From Chloroflexota bacterium (GTDB lineage Bacteria; Chloroflexota; Anaerolineae; Aggregatilineales; UBA2796): a DNA stretch of 34,727 nucleotides. The translations under genes were made by a program, and so were the position numbers. Of this stretch, positions 15,024-22,895 are shown in pieces. Below the pieces are notes generated by a model. That model worked only from the letters and a program-made list of their open reading frames with translations, had not been told where the DNA came from and made no database searches. The DNA lies in contig JAJPHV010000151.1 of NCBI GenBank assembly GCA_021325095.1, forward strand, positions 1 to 34,727, written 5' to 3'. How positions within the stretch are numbered: the stretch's first letter is position 1; each line of letters opens with the position of its first letter.

Positions 15024-16430
15024 TTTCCGTCCCGCCTTCTCAAACGCTTCCACTATTTTATAATAACCCGTGCAACGGCACAGATTGCCCGTAATGCTCT
15101 GTGCAATCTGCTCGCGGGTCGGGTTGGGATGCTCTTCGAGCAGTTTCGCGCCCGCCATCAAGAAGCCAGGTGTGCAGTAACCGCACTGCACCGCGCCCGT
15201 CTCCACGAATGCCTGCTGGATCGGGTGCAGCGTGCCGTTATGCGCCAGTCCCTCCACCGTCACAATCTCAGCGCGGTGGGCACGCGGTGCGGGGACCATA
15301 CAGGCCATGACCGCCACACCGTCCAGAAACACCGTGCAGGCTCCGCATTCACCCTCGGCGCAGCCCTCCTTTGTGCCGGGCAAATGCGCATTCTCGCGCA
15401 GCAGGCGCAGCAATGTCTTGTGGTTGCCGCCTGTCAGCGTGTAGGGCTGGCCGTTGATGGTCGTTTCGATGGGTTCATCCGCACCATGCGCGGATAGGTC
15501 GGGCAAGGGGTTTGTTACATGCGCCCGGTGCGCGCCCCACAGCATCGGCGGGTTGGCGGGCCACGTACTGCGTTCCTGGTGCGTCATCAGGGCGCGCAGC
15601 GCACGCTTCACCAGCACACGTACCATCTCGCTGCGGTATTCTGCGGTGCTGCGCACGTCGTCGATGGGCGAGGGCGTAGCGGCTGCCAGGCGCGCCGCCT
15701 CCTGGATCGTGTCCGGCGTCAGGGTTTTATCGACCAGGAACGCTTCAGCGGTGGGGGTGCGGATGATGGTCGGGGCGACGCTGCCGAGCGCGATGCTGGC
15801 CCGTGTGACTACCTCGCCTTCAAAGCCAAGCACCACCGCCACGTTGACCACCGAGATCGCCTGAGCGCGGCGCAGGCCCAGTTTCAGGAAGATGCCTCGC
15901 TCGTTGTCGCGCATGGCCGGGAAATGGATCGCGGTCAGCATCTCGTCCGGGCGCAGGGCTGTGCGCCGCACACCCTGGTAAAACTGCGGGAAAGTCAGGG
16001 TGCGCTCGCCGTTCAGCGAGGTGAGCGTGACCGTCGCATCCAGCGCCCAGAGCGGGCTGATGGTATCGTTGGCCGGGCTGGCCGTGATCAGGTTGCCGGC
16101 CACCGTGCCCCGGTTGCGAATCTGCGGCGCGCCGACTTCCCAGGCAGCCTGTGCTAGCGGCAGCGCCCGCTGCACAACTACCTCGCTGCCCACCAGGTGA
16201 TTGTGTGTGACCAGTGGGCCAAGCCGGATCGTATCGCCATGCAGTTTGATCTCGTCCAGGCCCGGCACACGCGACACGTCGATGAGCGTGTCCACACCAG
16301 GGCGCTGCCCGCGCTCCATTTCAAGAATGATGTCGGTGCCGCCCGCTACCAGCCGGGCCGATTGGCCCCGCTCCGACAGCAGGCGCAGCACCTCGTCCAC
16401 TGACGTGGCGCTGTAATAGTGTTGCCACAT
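15021..16430 (-). CDS. Fused FAD-binding and [2Fe-2S] subunit of a molybdenum hydroxylase
   Basis: 469 aa. The N-terminal FAD domain (about 1-280) has Val-Ala-Gly-Gly-Thr-Asp (28-33) and Arg-Asn-Arg-Gly-Thr-Val-Ala-Gly-Asn (105-113). The C-terminal ferredoxin-like part (about 318-469) carries plant-type cluster ligands Cys357, Cys362, Cys365 and Cys377 and second-cluster ligands Cys416, Cys419, Cys451 and Cys453. Electrons would pass from Mo through the two clusters to FAD. These are usually two separate proteins (CoxM and CoxS type); here they are one chain joined by a linker at about 281-317. The start at 16430 is chosen because the protein begins there with a normal FAD-domain sequence, 2 bp after the previous stop. 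Its stop lies in the TCTA duplication. Confidence 0.9.
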   Translation of the reverse strand: MWQHYYSATSVDEVLRLLSERGQSARLVAGGTDIILEMERGQRPGVDTLIDVSRVPGLDEIKLHGDTIRLGPLVTHNHLVGSEVVVQRALPLAQAAWEVGAPQIRNRGTVAGNLITASPANDTISPLWALDATVTLTSLNGERTLTFPQFYQGVRRTALRPDEMLTAIHFPAMRDNERGIFLKLGLRRAQAISVVNVAVVLGFEGEVVTRASIALGSVAPTIIRTPTAEAFLVDKTLTPDTIQEAARLAAATPSPIDDVRSTAEYRSEMVRVLVKRALRALMTHQERSTWPANPPMLWGAHRAHVTNPLPDLSAHGADEPIETTINGQPYTLTGGNHKTLLRLLRENAHLPGTKEGCAEGECGACTVFLDGVAVMACMVPAPRAHRAEIVTVEGLAHNGTLHPIQQAFVETGAVQCGYCTPGFLMAGAKLLEEHPNPTREQIAQSITGNLCRCTGYYKIVEAFEKAGRK

Positions 16431-16432
16431 GG

Positions 16433-17296
16433 TTACTTTGCCTCTAGCTTCGATAGGAAATCCTGAACTGCTTCTTCTGGCGGGACGGATTCGCCGCCCA
16501 GATGCAGGCGCAGCGCCTCCTGGTGCTTGATCAACCACGCATACAGGTCGGCCTCGGTGCGACCAGGGAACAGGCTGAGTACATCGTACTTGCGGATCAG
16601 TTCGACCATCGGCATATACACGTTATCGTACCAACTAGCTACTGCCTCGTCCCAACTGATGTCACGTTTCTTCTCCAGGCCCAGGAAGTAGCGGTGCACG
16701 GAGATATGTTCGATCAACTGGCGATAGCGATCCGGCTCGGTGAGGATCACCTGGCTGCCGGGCCGCAATACATCCAGGCGGGTCTGCCGTAAGAAGTCGG
16801 CGTAGCCTTCTTTGATCAGCAGGTCGTCCGGCTGTGTATTGGCGTCCAACGGCACAGGAGTCGGCAATTCGGTCACATACGCCTCAATCGTCTTCGCGCC
16901 AAGCTGCCGGGCCACCGAGACACGATGATTGCCATCGATCACGAAGTAGACGTCGCCAACCTTGTATAACTCGACGGGCGGGAAGCCCTGCGGGCCGCGT
17001 GCCATAGCGTCGAGGCGCTGCCAGCGTGACCGGACGGCGTTGGTACGGGGCAGGAACGTCCGGGTGAAGTCGCGGTAGCGCCCGACGCTGCCCACAATTT
17101 TGTCCAGTTCGACCTCCTGCAGGCCGAGATAGCGTTCGTCGCGCAGCCGCAGGCGATGTTTCACTTCCTCGAAAGAGAGCAGGTCGATGGACTTGCCACG
17201 CAAAAAGGCCCACACTTCCTGCCAGAAGGCGGCCATACGCGCCTTGTTGAAATTGCGCGCAGCTTCGGCGATGGCAACAGCACTCTCAGAGTCCAT
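16433..17296 (-). CDS. ParB/Srx-fold protein with a DUF4032-like C terminus
   Basis: 287 aa, cytosolic. A ParB/sulfiredoxin-like domain at about 58-145 contains Pro-Val-Glu-Leu-Tyr-Lys-Val-Gly-Asp and then Asp-Gly-Asn-His-Arg (121-125) followed by Val-Ser-Val-Ala. The last matches the Gly-x-x-Arg nucleotide-binding box of ParB-type CTPases. The C-terminal part (about 215-287: Trp-Tyr-Asp-Asn-Val-Tyr, then Phe-Pro-Gly-Arg-Thr-Glu-Ala-Asp) resembles DUF4032. No helix-turn-helix of a chromosome-segregation ParB is seen, so a different role is likely. A strong AAGGAGGT lies 6 bases before the ATG. The start overlaps the upstream metallophosphoesterase by 11 bp, and the stop is 2 bp from the FAD/Fe-S subunit. 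Confidence 0.8.
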   Translation of the reverse strand: MDSESAVAIAEAARNFNKARMAAFWQEVWAFLRGKSIDLLSFEEVKHRLRLRDERYLGLQEVELDKIVGSVGRYRDFTRTFLPRTNAVRSRWQRLDAMARGPQGFPPVELYKVGDVYFVIDGNHRVSVARQLGAKTIEAYVTELPTPVPLDANTQPDDLLIKEGYADFLRQTRLDVLRPGSQVILTEPDRYRQLIEHISVHRYFLGLEKKRDISWDEAVASWYDNVYMPMVELIRKYDVLSLFPGRTEADLYAWLIKHQEALRLHLGGESVPPEEAVQDFLSKLEAK

Positions 17297-17921
17297 GAGG
17301 CGACCTCCTTTCCAGTTTGTCTATGCTCAAGACCTTTGAAGGGTTGATGTTGATGATGTCGGTTCCGGCAAATTGTGTCCTGGTGGGCCGCCGCCGATCC
17401 CAGGTATCGACATGGCCGTGCAGCATGTAGCGTGGCCGGTACAGCCGCAGCATCGTCCGCAGGCTGGCGAAGCCCCGATGCGCGCGGTCTGGCATGTCGT
17501 GAATGTCGCGCGGGGGCGCGTGCGTCACCATGACGTCCACACCGTAGCCGTAGCGCAAGCGGCGCGGCAGCAGGAACGGAGCCAGGCCGAGCACCATCCG
17601 AAACATCTCACTATCCGAGTATTGTATCGGCTCATTATTATATCTTGGTGATCCTTCCAACCCCGCAAAGGTCAGTCCCCGGAATTTGATGAGCCGCCCG
17701 TGCAGATTGTCGCCGCCGGGCTTGTCCTCGGTGTATTGCGTATCATGGTTGCCGCGCACGAAAAACAGCGGCAAATTCAAGGTCGAGGCGATCATTTCAA
17801 GATAGGCGGCGGGCAGGTCGCCACAGCTTATGATCAGCTCTACATCGGCAAATTCGCGTTTCAGAAACGACGCCGATTCCATATGTGGCAACACGTTATC
17901 ACTGACCGCCAGGATTTTCAT
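17286..17921 (-). CDS. Calcineurin-like metallophosphoesterase
   Basis: 211 aa from the ATG at 17921, where the fold begins (Met-Lys-Ile-Leu-Ala-Val-Ser-Asp). An upstream in-frame extension is just the translated palindrome. Metal-site motifs are Asp8, Gly34-Asp35, Gly57-Asn58-His59-Asp60, His134 and His168-Gly-His170. The first motif is Asp-Asn-Val instead of the usual Asp-x-His, so one histidine ligand is missing; activity may still be possible. The substrate is unknown. It is the first gene of the hydroxylase operon and overlaps the ParB-like gene. A second, distinct metallophosphoesterase lies at 20989-21603. Confidence 0.85.
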   Translation of the reverse strand: MKILAVSDNVLPHMESASFLKREFADVELIISCGDLPAAYLEMIASTLNLPLFFVRGNHDTQYTEDKPGGDNLHGRLIKFRGLTFAGLEGSPRYNNEPIQYSDSEMFRMVLGLAPFLLPRRLRYGYGVDVMVTHAPPRDIHDMPDRAHRGFASLRTMLRLYRPRYMLHGHVDTWDRRRPTRTQFAGTDIININPSKVLSIDKLERRSPHGL

Positions 17922-17974
17922 CGAGCAAAGTCCAAAAGATTTTGGGCCAAAAATTGTGCAAAGCGCCGGGTTAA

Positions 17975-18096
17975 CCTCACCCCCGGCCCCTCTCCACCCT
18001 GTGGAGAGGGGAGCCATTCCTTGACGCAGCGCCGCCCGGTTCCCCCTCGCTGCGAAGCGGAACCGATGTTCTCATCGGCGAGGTCGGGGGGTGAGG
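17975..18096. repeat. Full-length CCTCACCCC palindromic element, no gene
   Basis: 122 bp, beginning CCTCACCCCCGGCCCC and ending GGTCGGGGGGTGAGG in inverted orientation. The left part folds as CCCCTCTCCAC-cct-GTGGAGAGGGG, the same hairpin as in the DUF559 unit. The inner part contains a GGAACCGATGT segment also found near 34619. The flanks share TAA (17972-17974 and 18097-18099), a possible 3-bp duplication. It lies between the TolB-like lipoprotein gene and the metallophosphoesterase. It looks like a non-autonomous relative of the 14512-15019 unit. Confidence 0.75.
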
Positions 18097-18103
18097 TAAG
18101 AGA

Positions 18104-19663
18104 TTACTTTCCGCCGACCCACCCCAACAGCCGGATTTGCCCTCCGGCCCGTCCGGTCATGTTGCGCGCGCCATAACCGGACGCCTCGGCAATGTACACA
18201 TCCAGGCGGCCATCCGTGCCGCTGCTACTCTGCGTCACCCCAGCAAAGGCGATGTACCGACCATCCGGCGACCATTGTGGATCGCACACACCCGGATTGG
18301 GCGGTGCGTTGACCAGCACCTTGAACGAGTCGTCGGCCACGATCATCCCATAGGGGCACTGGCTGTTGTGCCCGCCGATCACGACTCGCTTGTTGTCAGG
18401 CGACCATGCCGCCGCGAAAGCGTAGCGCGGAAAGTTTAGATCGGTGTTCCGAGCCAGTTCGCTGCCCTGATCGTCGCGCATGACCAGGTGCGCGACGGAC
18501 TGCGCTTCCTGGTACAGGACTCGCTTGCCGTCCCCGCTCCACGAGTCCCTCAAGACGAGCAGTCCTGCCGGGTCGGCGTCGGTGACGCGGTGCGGCGGCC
18601 CACCGCGTAGATCGGCCCACCACAACGTCGATCCTGCTGCCGGGTCGCCGGGCTTGCCGCTGACGTAGGCCAACCGGGTCGAGGAAATCCAGTGCGGCGG
18701 CGCGCTCACCCAGACGTCTGCCACTTGCCGGATTTGCCCGCTGGACGCCTCTATGACGTACAGGTTGCCGCCATCTGGCGGCGGGCGGTCTGGCCTGTAG
18801 CACGACTGCGGCGCATTTGGCTCCCACGAAGGGCATTGCGCCCGGTCAGACACGAAAGCCATGTACTGGCCGTCCGGCGACCAGGCAGGCCAGAAGTCAA
18901 ACCCGCCGCTCTGCGTCAGGTTACGGAACTGTGTGCCATCGACGTTGACGCTGTAAATATCCACGTCGAAGGGTGTCGCCAGTGCAATCGTAAGCTGGCT
19001 GCTGTCCGGTGACCAGACTGGTTCACTGAGGATGCCACGCGGGTTCAAGTCTTCCAGATCAAAAAGGCGCAGGCTCAGTCCGAGTTTGATGTCCAGGACG
19101 TATAACCCCGTTGCGCCGCTGCCTGCCAGGAAATAGGCCAGATACGCCCCGTTGGGCGACCAGTAGAGGCGCTGCCCGGTGGTCGCCGGGAGATCCATGA
19201 TCTTGATCGGCTGCCCGCCGGTGGGCGCCACCAGGAAAATGGTCTCCATGCCGCTGGCGGCGGCGGGCGTGCCCGGAATGACCGTTGATACCTTATCGTT
19301 GATGTTGATGTACGACAGCCACACCTTGCCCACGCCATCCACCACCTGCTTGTCAAGCGGCACGTGGTTGAATCTGTCGCCCGCGAAACCCACCGTCGGC
19401 AGTGGGTCGATGGTCGGGTAAGGGGTTGGAGTGATGGTTGGCGTCACGGTTGCAGTGAAAGTGGCGCTTGGCGTCAGCGTGGTGGTCGGGGTGAAGGTGG
19501 GCGTTTCCGTTTCGGCGGGGGTGGCGGATTCCGTCGGTGCGGGCGTATCCGTTGGCGGCTGCGTTTCGGTGGGCGTTGGCGTCGGGGCAGCAGCGGCCTG
19601 GCACGCACTCAACGCCAATACAATCACAATGACAACGGGGACAAAACGGGTGTACGCCTTCAT
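18104..19663 (-). CDS. Lipoprotein with a TolB/WD40-like beta-propeller
   Basis: 519 aa. A lipoprotein signal peptide ends in Leu-Ser-Ala-Cys21. Residues about 22-88 form a Thr/Pro-rich spacer of the kind that lifts a domain away from the membrane. The rest is a propeller with six visible Trp-Ser-Pro-Asp/Asn-Gly type blades (TolB/PD40 repeats), for example Trp-Ser-Pro-Asp-Gly followed by Tyr-Met-Ala-Phe-Val-Ser-Asp. No catalytic triad of a prolyl oligopeptidase is present, so a binding or sensing role outside the cell is likely. The SD before the ATG is weak; an extended -10 (TGTTATGCT, complement of 19717-19725) lies upstream. Confidence 0.88.
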   Translation of the reverse strand: MKAYTRFVPVVIVIVLALSACQAAAAPTPTPTETQPPTDTPAPTESATPAETETPTFTPTTTLTPSATFTATVTPTITPTPYPTIDPLPTVGFAGDRFNHVPLDKQVVDGVGKVWLSYININDKVSTVIPGTPAAASGMETIFLVAPTGGQPIKIMDLPATTGQRLYWSPNGAYLAYFLAGSGATGLYVLDIKLGLSLRLFDLEDLNPRGILSEPVWSPDSSQLTIALATPFDVDIYSVNVDGTQFRNLTQSGGFDFWPAWSPDGQYMAFVSDRAQCPSWEPNAPQSCYRPDRPPPDGGNLYVIEASSGQIRQVADVWVSAPPHWISSTRLAYVSGKPGDPAAGSTLWWADLRGGPPHRVTDADPAGLLVLRDSWSGDGKRVLYQEAQSVAHLVMRDDQGSELARNTDLNFPRYAFAAAWSPDNKRVVIGGHNSQCPYGMIVADDSFKVLVNAPPNPGVCDPQWSPDGRYIAFAGVTQSSSGTDGRLDVYIAEASGYGARNMTGRAGGQIRLLGWVGGK

Positions 19664-19755
19664 GCAGCTTTAGTGATCGCCATCAGGGTTCTTCATGCAG
19701 TATCCAGGCGTCGCAAAGCATAACACAGGTTGGCGGCAATTGCAGGAAAACGCCT

Positions 19756-20880
19756 CTACTGCATCGTGTCGATCAAACTCTGCGTAAAGCGTGCGTGCCG
19801 AACGGCATCCTGCACAGAAGTACGCGGCTGCCTGTTATTGACCACGTTGTCGTGGAAGGCCAGCATCTCATTGCGGAATGCCTCCTCGTGCGAGACGATC
19901 ACGCGCCGTTCCCAGGCCAGTTCGCCCTCGCCGCCCTGCACGATGACCGGGCTGGGGAAATTGCGGAAATAGGGCGACGGGAATTGCAGCGCCACCCGGT
20001 CAAAGTTGCCGCAGAATAGATACTCCTCGCGGTAGTCCTTCAGGTGCGAGAGGTAGTGCCAGTCCAGCGAGCAGCGCAGGTTGTTCGGGTACTCGACCAG
20101 CGCATGGATCGACTCGCCTTCGCGCCACTGGCTGGCATGGATAACCCGTGTCGGCTCGCCCAGGAAGCCGAACATCATGTAAATCTGGTGGATCAGGCTT
20201 TGCAGGGCGATGCCCGCTGCCAGCCGCAGGTGTGCGTTACCTTTGCGCTCGCCCAGGATTTCGTCCATCAGCGGTGCCAGATCGCCGCCCGCCACGCCCT
20301 GTAACTGTGCGCGAATCTGGTCTTCCCACGTGCCAGGATCGACGTGCCCCTCTACAATCAGGCCGTTGCCCCGCCGGATGCGGTAGGGCGAGAAGCCGAG
20401 TTCGTTGGTTGGGTGCAACACGGTGATCCGCACGAAGCCCAGGTCGCGCATCTTGTCCACGTGCTCTTTGGTGTAAAAGAAGGCCGGATCGTACAGCTTG
20501 TGATAGCCCATCTGTACGATACGATCACTGGTCGCGGCGCGGGCAGCTACCTCGTTTACCTCGCGCACGTTCCAGGCCAGCGGCTTTTCACAGAAGACAT
20601 GCTTGCCCGCATCCAGCGCCCCGATCACCGTGTCGCGGTGCGAGCCGCTGTGCGCAATGACCACCGCGTCGATGTCGCTGCGGGCCATGAGTTCGCGCCA
20701 GTCGGTGTAGCGGGGCTGGACATGGTAGCGATCCGCGACGGCTTCCAAGACAGGCCGGTAGGCATCGGCCAGCGCCACCAGTTCAAAGTAGTCGTCGTAA
20801 TCGACAATGTGCGGAATGTGCATGATCTGGCTGATCGCGCCGCAACCGACCACACCCATGCGCAGACGAGTAGGCATCAT
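19756..20880 (-). CDS. Gfo/Idh/MocA family oxidoreductase
   Basis: 374 aa from the ATG at 20880 (GGAG 5 bases upstream; an earlier in-frame start has no SD). The NAD(P) Rossmann fold has Gly-Val-Val-Gly-Cys-Gly-Ala-Ile. The family Glu-Lys-Pro motif (Cys-Glu-Lys-Pro-Leu-Ala) follows near residue 100, its Lys being a usual catalytic residue. The C-terminal half is the alpha/beta substrate domain with Gly-Tyr-His-Lys and Gly-His. It probably oxidises or reduces a sugar or cyclitol; the substrate is not clear. It follows the PfkB kinase and a metallophosphoesterase in the same direction, so a sugar or inositol pathway is a fair guess. Confidence 0.9.
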   Translation of the reverse strand: MMPTRLRMGVVGCGAISQIMHIPHIVDYDDYFELVALADAYRPVLEAVADRYHVQPRYTDWRELMARSDIDAVVIAHSGSHRDTVIGALDAGKHVFCEKPLAWNVREVNEVAARAATSDRIVQMGYHKLYDPAFFYTKEHVDKMRDLGFVRITVLHPTNELGFSPYRIRRGNGLIVEGHVDPGTWEDQIRAQLQGVAGGDLAPLMDEILGERKGNAHLRLAAGIALQSLIHQIYMMFGFLGEPTRVIHASQWREGESIHALVEYPNNLRCSLDWHYLSHLKDYREEYLFCGNFDRVALQFPSPYFRNFPSPVIVQGGEGELAWERRVIVSHEEAFRNEMLAFHDNVVNNRQPRTSVQDAVRHARFTQSLIDTMQ

Positions 20881-20988
20881 TTTTGCTCCAAAGTAGACAA
20901 GGTTCGTTTTTGTAAATAGTGGCACTGCAAATGACAGCCGCCAGTCATCACCAGTTTACGAAGTTACGAAAGGCTGGCGGGCACCGGC

Positions 20989-21603
20989 TCATTCAACCGG
21001 CTCGTCCAGTTGCCACACTATCCCGTGCGGCCCCGCATTGACGATAGGCGTTGGCCCGATTGTTGTGCGCCGCCCGGCGCTGGCATGAATGTGCCCACAG
21101 ACGACCAGTAAAGGCTGTACCCGCTCTACGGTTTCACGAATGGCGATGCTGCCCAGACTCTTTCCGCCCTCAGCAACATCGACTGCCCCCTTCGGTGGCG
21201 AATGCGTGACCAGGATACAACCCTGGGGGCAATCGGCGAGCAGTTCCCTAGCCTCTTCCTCCGTAAAGTCGTAACTCCAGGCGCCGAACGGCGTGACAGG
21301 GATACCTCCGCCGATGCCGTAGAAAGTCAACTGTCCAACTGTAACCTGAGAGCCGTGAAGAATATGAGCCGAAGACCATTGTCCACATGCCGCCCGTAAC
21401 TCATCAGTCGTTTCGTTATTGCCCGCGACAAGAATGGTTGGGCGATCCACCGCTCGCAGGATGTCAATACAGGTGTGCAGGTTACGACGCACGCTGGCGA
21501 AATCCCCTGCCCCGATCAAGATGTCAACCGCCTGGGCACGTCGTACAATAGCATCGGCGGCGTCCCTATCCGTGTGCAGATCACTGAACAAAAGGAGCTT
21601 CAT
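20989..21603 (-). CDS. Metallophosphoesterase, YfcE/Icc-like
   Basis: 204 aa from the ATG at 21603, where the fold begins. Metal-site motifs are Asp8-Leu-His10, Gly33-Asp34, Gly61-Asn62-Asn63-Glu64, Thr-His134-Ser-Pro-Pro and Gly170-His171-Ile-His173. The third motif is Gly-Asn-Asn-Glu rather than Gly-Asn-His-Asp/Glu, which occurs in some small archaeal- and Chloroflexota-type members. Unlike the copy at 17286-17921, the first Asp-x-His is intact. The substrate is unknown. It lies between the PfkB and Gfo/Idh genes with gaps of 83 and 108 bp, so co-transcription is likely but not tight. Confidence 0.87.
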   Translation of the reverse strand: MKLLLFSDLHTDRDAADAIVRRAQAVDILIGAGDFASVRRNLHTCIDILRAVDRPTILVAGNNETTDELRAACGQWSSAHILHGSQVTVGQLTFYGIGGGIPVTPFGAWSYDFTEEEARELLADCPQGCILVTHSPPKGAVDVAEGGKSLGSIAIRETVERVQPLLVVCGHIHASAGRRTTIGPTPIVNAGPHGIVWQLDEPVE

Positions 21604-21686
21604 CTGATCGACATCCTCTATCGTGCGGTCAGCCTGGCTCAGGCCCATAAGCCGGGTTGAAAAGCCAGACGACAGTAGCGGTTCAG

Positions 21687-22673
21687 CTATGGGTTTGGCT
21701 GCAACCCTTTGACCAGATCAAACACCACCGGAACGTTGAACTGGCTGATCACACTAGCGATCTCAGGGGGGCGCGGCATGTTGCGCCCCGGTCCCACCTT
21801 GCGCGCCTTAGCTGCGCCGACGGCATTGGCAAACATGGCACACTTTTCAATGGGTAATCCTGATAACTGCGCAAAGATAAACGCGGCGTTGAACGAGTCG
21901 CCGCAGCCGATCTGATCTCGGGCCTCAACCGGATAGGCCGGGAATTCGAGTGTCCCATCGCGGGTGACGATGCGGCAGCCCCTGTCGCCCAGCTTAACGA
22001 CGAGCATTCTGACGCGCGAAGCACGCAAAAGATCGTCGCAGGCTTTTGTAAAATCGCGCTGGCCGGTGAACGCGAGCAGTTCCTCCTCCGTCATCAGGAA
22101 GATGTCGGTCTGGCTGAGGACGAGGCGGCGGCGTTCTGGCCGGAGCGTGTTGCCCAGCGGCCCAATGTCCATGTAAATCGGAATGTTGTTCTTGTTGCCA
22201 GTCGAGTATGCGTACTCAATCGCCGATACGATGGCTTCCTCGCGCATACTGTAGCCCTGGATGTAGATGGCGTCTGCGCGGCCAATCGCCTTTTTGACCG
22301 CCTCGTCAAGTGAATAATACGTTGCCGATGCCAGGTTGACGGCAACGAACGCATGGCCCTTCTGGTTGCTGTCGGCCAGGCTGAGGACGACCTGTGTCTG
22401 GGCGTTGGGTAGCTGTTGTGTAAAACTCACATCGATCTTTTCTTCGCGCAATACGTCAAGGATCAGGTCACCGTACATATCGCTGCCCACAATGCCGACG
22501 GGAATGCAATTTACACCCAGTCGTTGTGCGACGATGGCGAAATTGGACGCGCCGCCCGGCTCGACCTTTGACCATTTGGCGAATTTGACCTCGTGCGGCT
22601 GAATGGGCAGATCGAGTTGGATAAAAAAATCGCAGACAAAATCTCCGATGGAGACGACTTTGAAGGGTGACAT
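21687..22673 (-). CDS. PfkB family carbohydrate kinase
   Basis: 328 aa from the ATG at 22673, where the fold starts (Val-Val-Ser-Ile-Gly-Asp). Family signatures are Gly40-Gly41-Ala-Ser-Asn-Phe-Ala near the N terminus and Gln-Ile-Gly-Cys-Gly-Asp259-Ser-Phe near the C terminus. Asp259 is the catalytic base and the Gly-rich loop forms the anion hole. It should phosphorylate a sugar or nucleoside with ATP; the substrate is not readable (ribokinase, fructokinase and adenosine-kinase groups are all possible). It is divergent from gatA. A TACAAT -10 and a 15-bp palindrome lie upstream. Confidence 0.9.
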   Translation of the reverse strand: MSPFKVVSIGDFVCDFFIQLDLPIQPHEVKFAKWSKVEPGGASNFAIVAQRLGVNCIPVGIVGSDMYGDLILDVLREEKIDVSFTQQLPNAQTQVVLSLADSNQKGHAFVAVNLASATYYSLDEAVKKAIGRADAIYIQGYSMREEAIVSAIEYAYSTGNKNNIPIYMDIGPLGNTLRPERRRLVLSQTDIFLMTEEELLAFTGQRDFTKACDDLLRASRVRMLVVKLGDRGCRIVTRDGTLEFPAYPVEARDQIGCGDSFNAAFIFAQLSGLPIEKCAMFANAVGAAKARKVGPGRNMPRPPEIASVISQFNVPVVFDLVKGLQPNP

Positions 22674-22715
22674 ATCGTTGTTCCGGTTCAGGTCAGGGTT
22701 GCACGACTGGGCCAG

Positions 22716-22739
22716 ATTGTAGCACGTTTCTTTGAAACG
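22716..22739 (-). promoter_or_regulatory. Promoter with internal palindrome upstream of the PfkB gene
   Basis: TACAAT on the minus strand (22721-22716) is 42 bases before the ATG. Four bases further upstream is a perfect palindrome, CGTTTC-N3-GAAACG (22725-22739), inside the -35/-10 spacer. This is a typical place for a repressor to bind. The match is short, and the -35 is poor. Confidence 0.4.
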
Positions 22740-22811
22740 GATCGGGACACCCCACCGTTTGGGTTTGTGCCTTTTCTCATCGAAGTCTACGCCTGAGCCT
22801 CCCATTTCGTG

Positions 22812-22817
22812 TATACT
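22812..22817 (+). promoter_or_regulatory. Candidate -10 box for gatA
   Basis: TATACT, 78 bases before the gatA ATG, in the divergent gap with the PfkB gene. The base context GTGTATACT gives a TG two bases before the box. No good -35 at 16-18 bp. Confidence 0.35.
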
Positions 22818-22895
22818 TTTGGGCGCGGCACTCCACGAAAGCCGTTTGTGCCCGGATGTGCGGCCCCTGAGATTCACAGGTGACAGGCGAAACCG

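Noticed and set aside
17922..18017. 32-residue N-terminal extension of the first metallophosphoesterase
   Set aside because: It is a translation of the palindromic element, and the fold starts at the ATG at 17921.
17297..18103. Molybdenum-cofactor riboswitch in front of the hydroxylase operon
   Set aside because: The region upstream of the operon holds the phosphoesterase gene and the palindromic element; no structure with the known Moco-motif layout was found by eye.
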